Shown here: positions 41,562 to 49,232 of the stretch, piece by piece
How the letters are laid out: each line of letters starts with the position of its first letter
Position numbering within the stretch: the stretch's first letter is position 1
From: Taibaiella sp.
GTDB lineage: Bacteria; Bacteroidota; Bacteroidia; Chitinophagales; Chitinophagaceae
Length of the DNA: 64,000 bases
Assembly: GCA_019638495.1 (NCBI GenBank)
Contig: JAHBTQ010000001.1
Coordinates: 496,001 to 560,000, forward strand
Direction of reading: 5' to 3'
Position numbers and translations under genes: made by a program
The notes under the pieces: generated by a model
Database searches by the model: none
The model's input: only the letters and a program-made list of their open reading frames with translations
What the model was told of the DNA's origin: nothing

Positions 41562-42383
41562 TTAATCATGGTTAACTCCATGATGATGGTCGTCATTCTT
41601 AAAGTTGTTCAGAATGATATTGTATAACGAAACGTTTGAAGAGGCAGATATTACCAGTGTGCCGCCGGTAAGCGTTGCGCCGCTCAGCATAGATTCGGTG
41701 ATGCCGCTCATCAGCGCCGACAGATCAAACGTGGTTATTGATGTAAAGGATGCAGAATCGGTGAGTGTGATGTTGTGCGTCTCCGTCTTCAGCATTACCG
41801 CCTCGTTCACTTCAAATTTCACGGGTATTGTACCTGTTGAGCTGGTATAGTTTCCTGCAAGGGCCATTGCCGGGCTGCTACCCTTTGCCAATGTTATTTT
41901 CAGTTCTACTTCATTGTAGGTGCCTGCCGGCAATGAGAAACTTCCGAAATAGCTTGCTGTTGAGGCAAGTAGATCGATAGATACATTGTTAGTGGTCTTG
42001 TATTCTACTTCAGATGTGCCCACTTTCGCCTCCAGTTTTATCATAGTAGGGCTGGCAGTTGCCGTTGTCCAGGTTATGGAGCTGCCGGCTGTTCCTTTAG
42101 CCGCCACACCAAAGCTTGTATTGCTCGCTTTCAGCAAATACTTAAGCTTCGGCGATTTAGAGGTTGGCGTACCTGTGCCACCGGTTGTCGTTGTTGTGCC
42201 TTTATCGTCGCTACCGGTTGAGCCTCCTTTGTCATCGACACCTCCTGTTGATGAGCCAGACCCTGAAGTACCGGATCCCGAACTTGATGTAGGTGACACC
42301 TTGGTGTTATCGTCCTTACGGCACGATGTTACAAGAAGAGCGCATGCCAGCGCCATTGCAGTGATTTTTGTCAGATTTTTCAT
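41562..42383 (-). CDS. DUF4382-like lipoprotein with histidine-rich tail
   Basis: A 273-residue lipoprotein (start MKNLTKITAMALACALL at 42383, lipobox VTSC). A long serine/glycine/threonine/aspartate linker leads to a beta-rich domain whose pattern (SFSLPAGTYNEVELKI, VPVKFEVNEAVMLKTE-like strands) resembles DUF4382. It ends in DDHHHGVNHD, a possible metal site. Promoter with TACTTTTG and a 21-bp direct repeat upstream. It may belong to the same regulon as the cytochrome operon. Confidence 0.7.
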   Translation of the reverse strand: MKNLTKITAMALACALLVTSCRKDDNTKVSPTSSSGSGTSGSGSSTGGVDDKGGSTGSDDKGTTTTTGGTGTPTSKSPKLKYLLKASNTSFGVAAKGTAGSSITWTTATASPTMIKLEAKVGTSEVEYKTTNNVSIDLLASTASYFGSFSLPAGTYNEVELKITLAKGSSPAMALAGNYTSSTGTIPVKFEVNEAVMLKTETHNITLTDSASFTSITTFDLSALMSGITESMLSGATLTGGTLVISASSNVSLYNIILNNFKNDDHHHGVNHD

Positions 42384-42418
42384 ACTTGTTGGCTTTTTAA
42401 TTGTTATCAATTGTTTGC

Positions 42419-42426
42419 CAAAAGTA
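42419..42426 (-). promoter_or_regulatory. TAnnTTTG promoter element for DUF4382-like gene
   Basis: Minus-strand TACTTTTG, identical to the -7 element of the cytochrome operon. No TTTG at the -33 position, as expected for an activated promoter. Confidence 0.5.
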
Positions 42427-42463
42427 GATTCAGCCCCTGCTGCGGCTCTTACGCAATGTATCA

Positions 42464-42495
42464 AAGCGGGAAAATAGCCCTCCGAAACGGGAAAA
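42464..42495 (-). promoter_or_regulatory. candidate LytTR operator upstream of DUF4382-like gene
   Basis: Minus strand: TTTTCCCGTTT and TTTTCCCGCTT, period 21 bp, with the proximal edge 37 bp upstream of the TACTTTTG element. Confidence 0.5.
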
Positions 42496-42512
42496 CTTAG
42501 GGCTTTCATTCT

Positions 42513-43625
42513 TCACAGTTGATAGGGCTGAGCAAGCTTCAACCCGCTGAGCTGTGCTTGTGGCAGGTTCTTGCTTTGTATCAGCACCTTGAATTTGGGT
42601 CCCATTTCTATCAGTAGCCTTTGAATAATATGTGAGTTCTGCCGGTATCCGGCATAACCGTCCTCTGCAGTATGTACCAGCTTATTTGCCAGCTCTTCGG
42701 CTATGCCCAGCGACAGCAGAAAGAACGCCTGGTTGGTATATCCACACAGCTGCAGGCCATGCTTCTCGCCCCAGTGGTGTAGCGACGAGAAATTTACATG
42801 ACTGGTGATATCCTGCCCGCCTATCTCGCTATACGGTTCATTGTTTACCGAATGATGGTTGTAGCACACGATAGTGCCTTCGCGCCTGTGCTCCTTATAA
42901 AGTTCCGAAGAAGGATATCCATAATCAATAGTGAGCACATATCCCTTCTTCAGCCGGGTCGCAACCGTGCCTATCCAGTCCACGGCTTCCAGGTTCACCT
43001 CTGCCCTGAAATCAGGCTGAAGCTTCACACCCAATTCATCGAAATATGCCTTCAGTTCTCCTGTTGCTGGCAGCAACACTTCTTTGAATCCATTATCATG
43101 GTCCACAAATACCTCCATTAGCTCCTGCTTCATCACCACCTGGTGCACTGCGAAGTTGTCAATAAGCTCGTTTGAAAATATGCAGCCAGTCATCTCCGGC
43201 AGATCCGCTACGCTTTTGTACCATGTTACGTCATCGCCTACCAGGCTGCGCTCACGCTCGCGCATGGGTTCGCTTCGTTCCACTATGCAATAGTTTAGCG
43301 CCGCACTCAGGGCTTTATTGCGCTTCAGGTAGCACAGCACATCATAGCAAAGCTTGCCCGTGCCTGCGCCAACCTCTGCAATGGTAAAGGGACCATATCC
43401 AAGGAGTGCCCACATCTCTTCCATCTGCCGCCCTATCATTTCACCATAAATGGGAGAAACATTACTGCTTGTGTAAAAATCACCATTGCAGCCGATCTTG
43501 TCAGTTGAGGAAGTGTAATAGCCAATACCGGGATAGTATAAAGCCATTTCCATAAAATCGCGAAAGGAGATCGGGCCTTTGCTTTGTATCCTGGCTATTA
43601 CTATCTGCTCAAGGTCCCGATTCAT
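42513..43625 (-). CDS. MidA/NDUFAF7-family class I methyltransferase
   Basis: A 370-residue protein of the SAM-dependent MidA family, whose mitochondrial member methylates an arginine of complex I. N-terminal MALYYPGIGYYTSSTDKIGCNGDFYTSS pattern, motif I IAEVGAGTGKLCYDVL near residue 83, IFSNELIDNFAVHQV, and the C-terminal half with LTIDYGYPSSELY. Bacterial target unknown. The TATCTTTG element about 80 bp upstream may be its promoter. Confidence 0.88.
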   Translation of the reverse strand: MNRDLEQIVIARIQSKGPISFRDFMEMALYYPGIGYYTSSTDKIGCNGDFYTSSNVSPIYGEMIGRQMEEMWALLGYGPFTIAEVGAGTGKLCYDVLCYLKRNKALSAALNYCIVERSEPMRERERSLVGDDVTWYKSVADLPEMTGCIFSNELIDNFAVHQVVMKQELMEVFVDHDNGFKEVLLPATGELKAYFDELGVKLQPDFRAEVNLEAVDWIGTVATRLKKGYVLTIDYGYPSSELYKEHRREGTIVCYNHHSVNNEPYSEIGGQDITSHVNFSSLHHWGEKHGLQLCGYTNQAFFLLSLGIAEELANKLVHTAEDGYAGYRQNSHIIQRLLIEMGPKFKVLIQSKNLPQAQLSGLKLAQPYQL

Positions 43626-43705
43626 CAGGCATATCTTTTACAACGTCAGGAGATCATCCCTCCAGGGGAGGAGCGCCATCCGCACTAATCCATCCTTCTA
43701 CTTTT

Positions 43706-43713
43706 CAAAGATA
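43706..43713 (-). promoter_or_regulatory. TAnnTTTG promoter element for MidA-like gene
   Basis: Minus-strand TATCTTTG, 80 bp upstream of the MidA-like start. Confidence 0.35.
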
Positions 43714-43806
43714 CCCTTGCATTATGTCGCCGGGTTTACACTTTTACGGCAATAAGTTGTGAGTACTACTAATTGCTCATCTGAATTTTCCGAATCCCCG
43801 GGGGTC

Positions 43807-45594
43807 TCAACTCTTTAGCATCCTCAGCGCCTCGTCAAGCACCTCATCCCGTCCTTCCTTTATGCCCTTTATCGTCGGTTTCACTTCCCTGTCTATCCGC
43901 ACACCCTTTCGCTGCGTTTCTGTGCTGTCCGGGTATAAAATGCCAATTCCGGAAAACATCGTCATTAGGCCACCCGGCAATTTGATGGGCGTTACATTAC
44001 CGTCGGCACCAGCCGTGGTGCTACCCACTACTTTGGCTCCCGGAGTAGACTGTAGTGCCATGGTTTGATATTCAGCGCTACTTTGTGTTTGCTCATTTAC
44101 CAGTATCACAAGCTTTCCTTTGTAGTGCTCTGTAGAATCGTCGCCATTTTCAAGTGGCTCACTAAAATCAAACCTTCCCGGAGTAGCGACACGCCCTTTA
44201 GTGAACAGGACGAAGGGGGATGGCTGCGCCTTGAACCATCCGCCGTAGGTAAAGGTCATGAAGTCATTGGGGTAGCACCGCATGTCTATTACTATTCCAC
44301 GGGTATTTCGGAAGGTGTCCTTGATCTTCTCAAAATCACTCTCCTGCAAACTAGCCGGGTATATGCAGCCGATGTTGCCGGGGAGCATCCGGTATGCAGG
44401 CTGCTTCCGGCTCTTCATAGCCTCTCGTATTGAGGCGGAGGGCAACAACCTCACCGGCGTCGTTTTCCGCTGTCCGTTATGCAATAGCGAAACGGATATG
44501 CCGTTTTTATAAGACCGCATGAGGCTGCCGTTTACGCTCGCCAGGTCTCTTAACTGGCTTTCGATATTCGAACCGGGTGTAAGTGGTAGGTTTTTCGCTA
44601 CAAGGCTGTCTACATCCTCATTGTCTATCTGCTCTATGATATCACCCTTGTAGAATATCTTCTCACCCGGTTGCTCAAAAACTTCTGTCACCACCATTTT
44701 CCCGTCTATGAACTTAGCTTCCACAGGCAGGTAGTATTTCCCCTTGAGCCCATCAGCATAGCCACCTCCACCCCACACGTTTGCATGCGTGTCGTGAATC
44801 CTACCCACCAGCTTTATGCACGTATTCTCATAATTTCTTGCATCGTTCGCGCTGCAAAACGCCGGAATGAATGCTGCAAGCACTTCGCTCCAGTTCTCAC
44901 CCATCAGATGCCTGTCCGGAAAAAAGTAGAGGATCATATTCCAGTAGCGATATAATGCCAATAAGCGCACCCCGGCATCAGGGTAAGCAGTCTTAGCAAA
45001 ACTGTTCTCGTGTTGGAACCTCGGGCTTCCTACAGAAAACATCCCCACATAATAGCTTTCATCGCGCTTATGTCTGTTATCCCTTATGAATGCCAGCTTC
45101 TTCTGAAGGGAAGCCGGCAAATTGCCAGGCGCAAACAGTGTAGCATAATCCGGCATCAGCTTTGCGCGGCCAGAAGTGGAATCACACTGCGTACAAGCAG
45201 GATGTGCGCCAAAACCATCTACCCACTTTTCCAGTACCACATTCGCTTCGTTATTGTCCTTTGCCGCCAGCACCTTTGGTATCACGCGAAACAGCTCGGC
45301 GTCCATATTGTATTCACCATTGCAAACTGCCTCATGGTGATACTTAAGGAACCCCCAGATCATACCAAGGTTTTTGAGCGCACGGATATTGTCTTCCGTC
45401 ACCACGATGCCCTTTATGCCTGATGATTCATTAAGGGCAGTATCTCGCTCGGCCTTGTATTTTTCTTTAGCGTCAAATTCCGGCGCCAGTGTAATGTCTT
45501 TCCCATCAATAGTTATTTGTAGGTTGTCCATCCACACCTTGCCCGGTCCAAATGTCAGTGCCCCCCGCCACAATTCCGCTTGAGTGCTCCCCAT
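43807..45594 (-). CDS. S41-family peptidase, C-terminal part (frameshifted gene)
   Basis: The 595-residue frame holds the end of a galactose-binding-like domain (PGKVWMDNLQITIDG), a helical linker, a PDZ-like part (KGDIIEQIDNEDVDSL) and the S41 protease core with GIVIDMRCYPND and the serine in QTQSSAEYQTMALQS. The apparent start MGSTQ is not natural. The upstream frame (45506-46072) encodes the signal and the front of the same domain. Removing one G from the run of six (plus-strand C6 at 45561-45566) joins them as IVAGALTFGPGKVW. It is downstream of the sigma/anti-sigma pair. Confidence 0.8.
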   Translation of the reverse strand: MGSTQAELWRGALTFGPGKVWMDNLQITIDGKDITLAPEFDAKEKYKAERDTALNESSGIKGIVVTEDNIRALKNLGMIWGFLKYHHEAVCNGEYNMDAELFRVIPKVLAAKDNNEANVVLEKWVDGFGAHPACTQCDSTSGRAKLMPDYATLFAPGNLPASLQKKLAFIRDNRHKRDESYYVGMFSVGSPRFQHENSFAKTAYPDAGVRLLALYRYWNMILYFFPDRHLMGENWSEVLAAFIPAFCSANDARNYENTCIKLVGRIHDTHANVWGGGGYADGLKGKYYLPVEAKFIDGKMVVTEVFEQPGEKIFYKGDIIEQIDNEDVDSLVAKNLPLTPGSNIESQLRDLASVNGSLMRSYKNGISVSLLHNGQRKTTPVRLLPSASIREAMKSRKQPAYRMLPGNIGCIYPASLQESDFEKIKDTFRNTRGIVIDMRCYPNDFMTFTYGGWFKAQPSPFVLFTKGRVATPGRFDFSEPLENGDDSTEHYKGKLVILVNEQTQSSAEYQTMALQSTPGAKVVGSTTAGADGNVTPIKLPGGLMTMFSGIGILYPDSTETQRKGVRIDREVKPTIKGIKEGRDEVLDEALRMLKS

Positions 45595-46072
45595 CGTATG
45601 GCAGCTCCACGGTATATTGTTTCCAGTCTGTCGTGCCCATCACCTTCCGATCCTGCATATTATCAAACTGCAGAAATTGCCCGTCAGTTCCGTCTATGCG
45701 CATCCATAATCCCGCACCGGCGGTAGCGCCATCCGTTTTCAGGTATCCCGTAAGCTTTATGGCCTTGCCCTTAAACCGCTTTGTTATGGCATAGCTACAG
45801 CACGTCCATTCGCCATATCGGGCTTTCCAGTCCATGCACAGCGAATATCTGCCATGCTGCTTCACCACGCTGTCTGCACTCAATGCCTGCAGTGTGCTGT
45901 CTTCCGGCATACCCTCTCCTACTACGTTATCCAGTCCCCAGTCTACCGGCAACCTCTTAGTGATGCTAAGCTCTTCGACGTCCAGATTGTAAGTCACCTT
46001 TTTGTCAGACGGATTGCAGCCTGTCAACCAGGCAAGAAAAAGTGAAGCAACTAGAAGAGGTTTTCTTTTCAT
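45506..46072 (-). CDS. S41-family peptidase, N-terminal part (frameshifted gene)
   Basis: A lipoprotein signal (MKRKPLLVASLFLAWLTGC) followed by a galactose-binding-like domain: GRYSLCMDWKARYGEW, KLTGYLKTDGATAGAGLWMRIDG, FDNMQDRKVMGTTDWKQYTVELPYDG. After the G6 run the frame goes into about 20 residues of unrelated sequence and stops, 89 bp into the next frame. The domain is paralogous to the protein encoded at 46121. The intact protein would be about 755 residues, anchored as a lipoprotein. Confidence 0.7.
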   Translation of the reverse strand: MKRKPLLVASLFLAWLTGCNPSDKKVTYNLDVEELSITKRLPVDWGLDNVVGEGMPEDSTLQALSADSVVKQHGRYSLCMDWKARYGEWTCCSYAITKRFKGKAIKLTGYLKTDGATAGAGLWMRIDGTDGQFLQFDNMQDRKVMGTTDWKQYTVELPYDGEHSSGIVAGGTDIWTGQGVDGQPTNNY

Positions 46073-46120
46073 AAAGTGCATATTAGGATGACACGTTGTT
46101 ACGGCTACTCACAGCAGCAA

Positions 46121-46693
46121 TTAATTCTCAAACTGTAGGTTCGTCGGTTCATCCGGCCTGAATCTGCCGGTAGACTTTTCATTCGTCTCTACAATCTCAA
46201 ACTGGATGTCGTCAAACCATAGCGTTCCCGTTCCTGCCAGCAACGCGCCATAGGCCAGGTTAGTAGCTTCTGCAGGCACATCCAGCACTATTTCATACTT
46301 CTTCCATTCAGTAGTCCCCTTTACCGCCCGGTCATGCATATTATCAAACGACAAGCTTTCGCCCCTTTCCTTTCCATCTACTCGAAACCAAAAACCGGCC
46401 CAGCCTTTCACATCCTCCGACTTCAGGTACCCACTCATTTTCACCTTCTTACCCAGGTACTTACCCGGCTGGCAGCTCTGCATCAGGGTGCCAAAGCCTC
46501 TTATCTTTTTACTTTCCGACTTAATGATAGCAGCGTTGCCTCCCTTTACTCCAACACCTTTATCAATGCCCATTTCATATTTATCCGGTTGACTACCTGC
46601 TTTGAACCAGCCCTTTGGCAAGTCATAGGAAACTAGTACGATTCCGGCAAAAAGCACGCCGGCAATCATCGCAGTAACGTTTTTCATTTTCAT
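46121..46693 (-). CDS. exported galactose-binding-like domain protein
   Basis: A 190-residue protein with an N-terminal hydrophobic segment (VTAMIAGVLFAGIVLVSY) and one beta-sandwich domain: GRF-type pattern KVKMSGYLKSEDVKGWAGFWFRVDG, LSFDNMHDRAVKGTTEWKKYEIVLDVP, and GALLAGTGTLWFDDIQFEIVE. The same order of motifs is found at the front of the S41 peptidase encoded 49 bp downstream, so the two probably bind the same ligand. It follows the anti-sigma gene. Confidence 0.7.
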   Translation of the reverse strand: MKMKNVTAMIAGVLFAGIVLVSYDLPKGWFKAGSQPDKYEMGIDKGVGVKGGNAAIIKSESKKIRGFGTLMQSCQPGKYLGKKVKMSGYLKSEDVKGWAGFWFRVDGKERGESLSFDNMHDRAVKGTTEWKKYEIVLDVPAEATNLAYGALLAGTGTLWFDDIQFEIVETNEKSTGRFRPDEPTNLQFEN

Positions 46694-46707
46694 TTTATTG
46701 TCTCGTT

Positions 46708-47223
46708 TTAGTAACAAATCCATTCATCGCCGGAATATTGGTCGTCGCCTTGCGACATGTCGTCCTTACCGGCACTTAATCCTGCTATTGACGGAATTTC
46801 CATTTGCTGCAGGTACTGTGTCACCTCATCCACCACCAGGGCATTACAAGTATTAGCACCCTTTGGCTTCGACGCAATATCGCTATGCGTGCGGGTTTCG
46901 GCTACACTTCTTATAGCCACCGGCTCGCTCACCATCTCCGCGACATCTGCCTGCAATGAATGGGCAACTTCCAGAGCCGACACATGTTGCGCTATCTGAC
47001 CTTCCGGCTTATGCCGCTGCATCATGGCCACAGTGATCGCCGAACCAACGATCAATAACGCCAATGCGCTGGCTACAGCATAATGTCTCTTCTTTGTTTT
47101 CCGAACTGGCTGCGCCCTCTCCTCCAGCCGCCCCCAAAGGGCATCTGCATTTACGGGTGCACCTACCTGCTGCTCGTACTCGCTGACCTTATTCTTTATT
47201 GTTTGTTCCATTCTGCTATCCAT
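46708..47223 (-). CDS. putative anti-sigma factor
   Basis: A 171-residue protein with a cytoplasmic N-terminus, one membrane helix (HYAVASALALLIVGSAITVAMM near residues 46-67) and a periplasmic tail of about 100 residues. The start overlaps the stop of the ECF sigma gene by 8 bp (a second ATG at 47211 is possible), the usual arrangement of sigma and anti-sigma pairs. No zinc anti-sigma motif is visible, so the call rests on layout and position. Confidence 0.65.
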   Translation of the reverse strand: MDSRMEQTIKNKVSEYEQQVGAPVNADALWGRLEERAQPVRKTKKRHYAVASALALLIVGSAITVAMMQRHKPEGQIAQHVSALEVAHSLQADVAEMVSEPVAIRSVAETRTHSDIASKPKGANTCNALVVDEVTQYLQQMEIPSIAGLSAGKDDMSQGDDQYSGDEWICY

Positions 47224-47752
47224 ACACCACCCCTCTTTTTCTTAATTCTTTTTGCAAAAAGTTTTTCGCCTTCGCCAGTTGCGATTTTGATGTTCCCTCT
47301 GATAATTCCAGCATAGCTGCTATTTCGCCGTGGGTATAGCCTTCTATCACATAGAGGTTAAAGACAGTGCGGTAACCTTCCGGCATAGCGCTTATGACTT
47401 TCAATATCTCGTCCGCTCCCATCTTTGCCACCGCATCTTCGTCCCCGGCTACCTCCTCCCTCAATTCATCCCGAACAATGAACATGTTCTTTTGTCGTAA
47501 CACCAGCAGGCACTCGTTCACCATTATCTTGCGCAGCCATGGGGCCACACTTCCTTCGGCAGTATACACAAACCGGTCTATTGTCCTGAAGAACTTCTCA
47601 AAACCGCTTAACAAAGCCTCTTCTGCGCGCACCTCTTGCTGCAGGTATCGCCTGCATAGCATCAGCATTGGTCCGGCATGCACCTCAAACAACGCCCGTT
47701 GCGCCCTGGCATCTCCATGCCTGCAGCCTTCTACCAGGCGGTATTCGTTCAT
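47216..47752 (-). CDS. ECF-type RNA polymerase sigma factor
   Basis: A 178-residue ECF sigma: region 2 with LFEVHAGPMLMLCRRYLQQEVRAEEALLSGFEKFFRTIDRF in pattern, and region 4 with ISAMPEGYRTVFNLYVIEGYTHGEIAAMLELSEGTSKSQLAKAK. The start MNEYRLVEGC is chosen from domain limits. A weak TTTG-N17-TACATCTG pair lies just upstream. It likely controls its own operon with the anti-sigma, the sandwich protein and the S41 peptidase. Confidence 0.85.
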   Translation of the reverse strand: MNEYRLVEGCRHGDARAQRALFEVHAGPMLMLCRRYLQQEVRAEEALLSGFEKFFRTIDRFVYTAEGSVAPWLRKIMVNECLLVLRQKNMFIVRDELREEVAGDEDAVAKMGADEILKVISAMPEGYRTVFNLYVIEGYTHGEIAAMLELSEGTSKSQLAKAKNFLQKELRKRGVVYG

Positions 47753-47830
47753 AAGAGGTTTTGATTGAGCAATGTCAGATGTATATATACCTTCCGCAGG
47801 CAAATGGTTGCCCGGGCAGCAAAAAAATTT

Positions 47831-49225
47831 CTACCTGTTTGCCGGCACCTTCATGCTGCCTATGCCGGCACGTATGGTCGTATGCAGAAACAACTCGTAT
47901 GCCTGGCGCCAACCATTCCATTCATCTGCCGTTCCCAGGCTGAAGTTGTGAAACACCGTTACCAGAACACTGCCTGTTCTGCGCAGCACTTCTGTCATGG
48001 CCTCCAGCCGCTCAAATGCCTGCTGCGCTTCCAGCCTGGCTTCATAGTGTGCTGTGGTGTCCATAAAACAGAAGGGATGAACGCGTAATGCTGTTACCTG
48101 CTCCTTTTCAAGGTCATACCAGTAGAATGGGCAACCTGTACCTGCTCGAAAGCCGAGGTGTGTGCCATAACCCATGCTATAGTCATCCGTAATGCCATGA
48201 CCTATGAGCGCGCGGTAGGTGTGTGGCAGCACAGCCCTTATATAGTGCTGGCGCGAAAGTGTGGTGCCGTGGCCTGCTATCTGCTCCACTACTTTTCTTT
48301 CCTGCTGCAAAGTGTCGCCTTCCTGCGAATGGTAAGAAGGGTGAATCCCCAGTTTGCCCTCCTTGGCTATATTTTTTATCACGCGCACCATGGCAGGGTG
48401 TTGCGGATGTATGTTTTTGTCAAACCGGGTAGTGTGTAGCGCGGCCAGCACAAAGTAGGTCGGCGACACGCCATACTCCTTGTGAATCTGCCGCATCCAG
48501 CGGAATGAATCATAGGGGTCTTTCTGCTTCTTCCTTAGCACCCGTGATCGCTGGCTCACCTGCTTCAGGTCGGCATGCAGCAGGGCTCTCAAAAACGCCC
48601 CGGCTATGCGCCCCACGCCCTTGTGCAGGTGCGAGTAAGCGATATCAATATCATAAGTGGCGCAGAAAGAAAATACCGGCGGTGGCAGCTTCACTTGTAG
48701 CGTACGCTCCAGCTCCTGTCGGAAGGCGTGGACCCATTCATCTACTATAGGCCGCTGAAGCCAGCCGTTGCGGTAAAGTACGCTATCGGTAGCCGGGTAT
48801 CGGTCATGCTTGTCTTTTGCGTTAGAATTATACTCTTCGTAGCGGGAAAGCAAATAGAAAATTGCAGCAAACAGATCAAACGGAACACTAAAGCTACTTC
48901 CATCTATTGCAAACAATGTCGGGACATCGCGCCATTCCCCTGTTGGCGGAATTTGGTTTTTCAAGCCCGTCTGCGACAATAGTCCCGAAGCAGGAATACA
49001 CAACGCACCCGGCATAGCAACACCATAGTAAATTGTATGAGCGCTGCGTTCTGCCGTCTGCCCCTCGAAACTGCTTCCTGTCCCTGCCTCCTGCCTCTGC
49101 GATCTGCCGTCTGCTCCTGCGATCTCTAAACGATAAGGTATCTGCAGCCGCTCTTTTAGCAACCAGTCCAGCACATAGATGATGCGCGGGTTGCTTACGG
49201 TGCTATATACCACTAATTCGTCCAT
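47831..49225 (-). CDS. polysaccharide deacetylase-like protein
   Basis: A 464-residue protein of the Bacteroidota polysaccharide-deacetylase group: N-terminal region with YYG and IPASGLL, the middle SRYEEYNSNAKDKHDRYPATDS (a family hallmark), then the deacetylase barrel with ATYDIDIAYSH, LGIHPSYHSQ and a late FHNFSLG. The D and H metal ligands of the fold are in these segments. About 20-25 residues near position 35-60 (rich in G, S, Q, E) are encoded by a short-period CTGCC-type repeat and look inserted in frame. Confidence 0.8.
   Translation of the reverse strand: MDELVVYSTVSNPRIIYVLDWLLKERLQIPYRLEIAGADGRSQRQEAGTGSSFEGQTAERSAHTIYYGVAMPGALCIPASGLLSQTGLKNQIPPTGEWRDVPTLFAIDGSSFSVPFDLFAAIFYLLSRYEEYNSNAKDKHDRYPATDSVLYRNGWLQRPIVDEWVHAFRQELERTLQVKLPPPVFSFCATYDIDIAYSHLHKGVGRIAGAFLRALLHADLKQVSQRSRVLRKKQKDPYDSFRWMRQIHKEYGVSPTYFVLAALHTTRFDKNIHPQHPAMVRVIKNIAKEGKLGIHPSYHSQEGDTLQQERKVVEQIAGHGTTLSRQHYIRAVLPHTYRALIGHGITDDYSMGYGTHLGFRAGTGCPFYWYDLEKEQVTALRVHPFCFMDTTAHYEARLEAQQAFERLEAMTEVLRRTGSVLVTVFHNFSLGTADEWNGWRQAYELFLHTTIRAGIGSMKVPANR
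49037..49130. repeat. short-period CTGCC-rich repeat inside a coding region
   Basis: Plus strand holds repeated CTGCCGTCTGC, CTGCGATCT and TGCCTCCTGCC units. It is translated in frame in the deacetylase gene and has no counterpart in the rest of that protein. Confidence 0.5.
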
Positions 49226-49232
49226 GCGGTTG

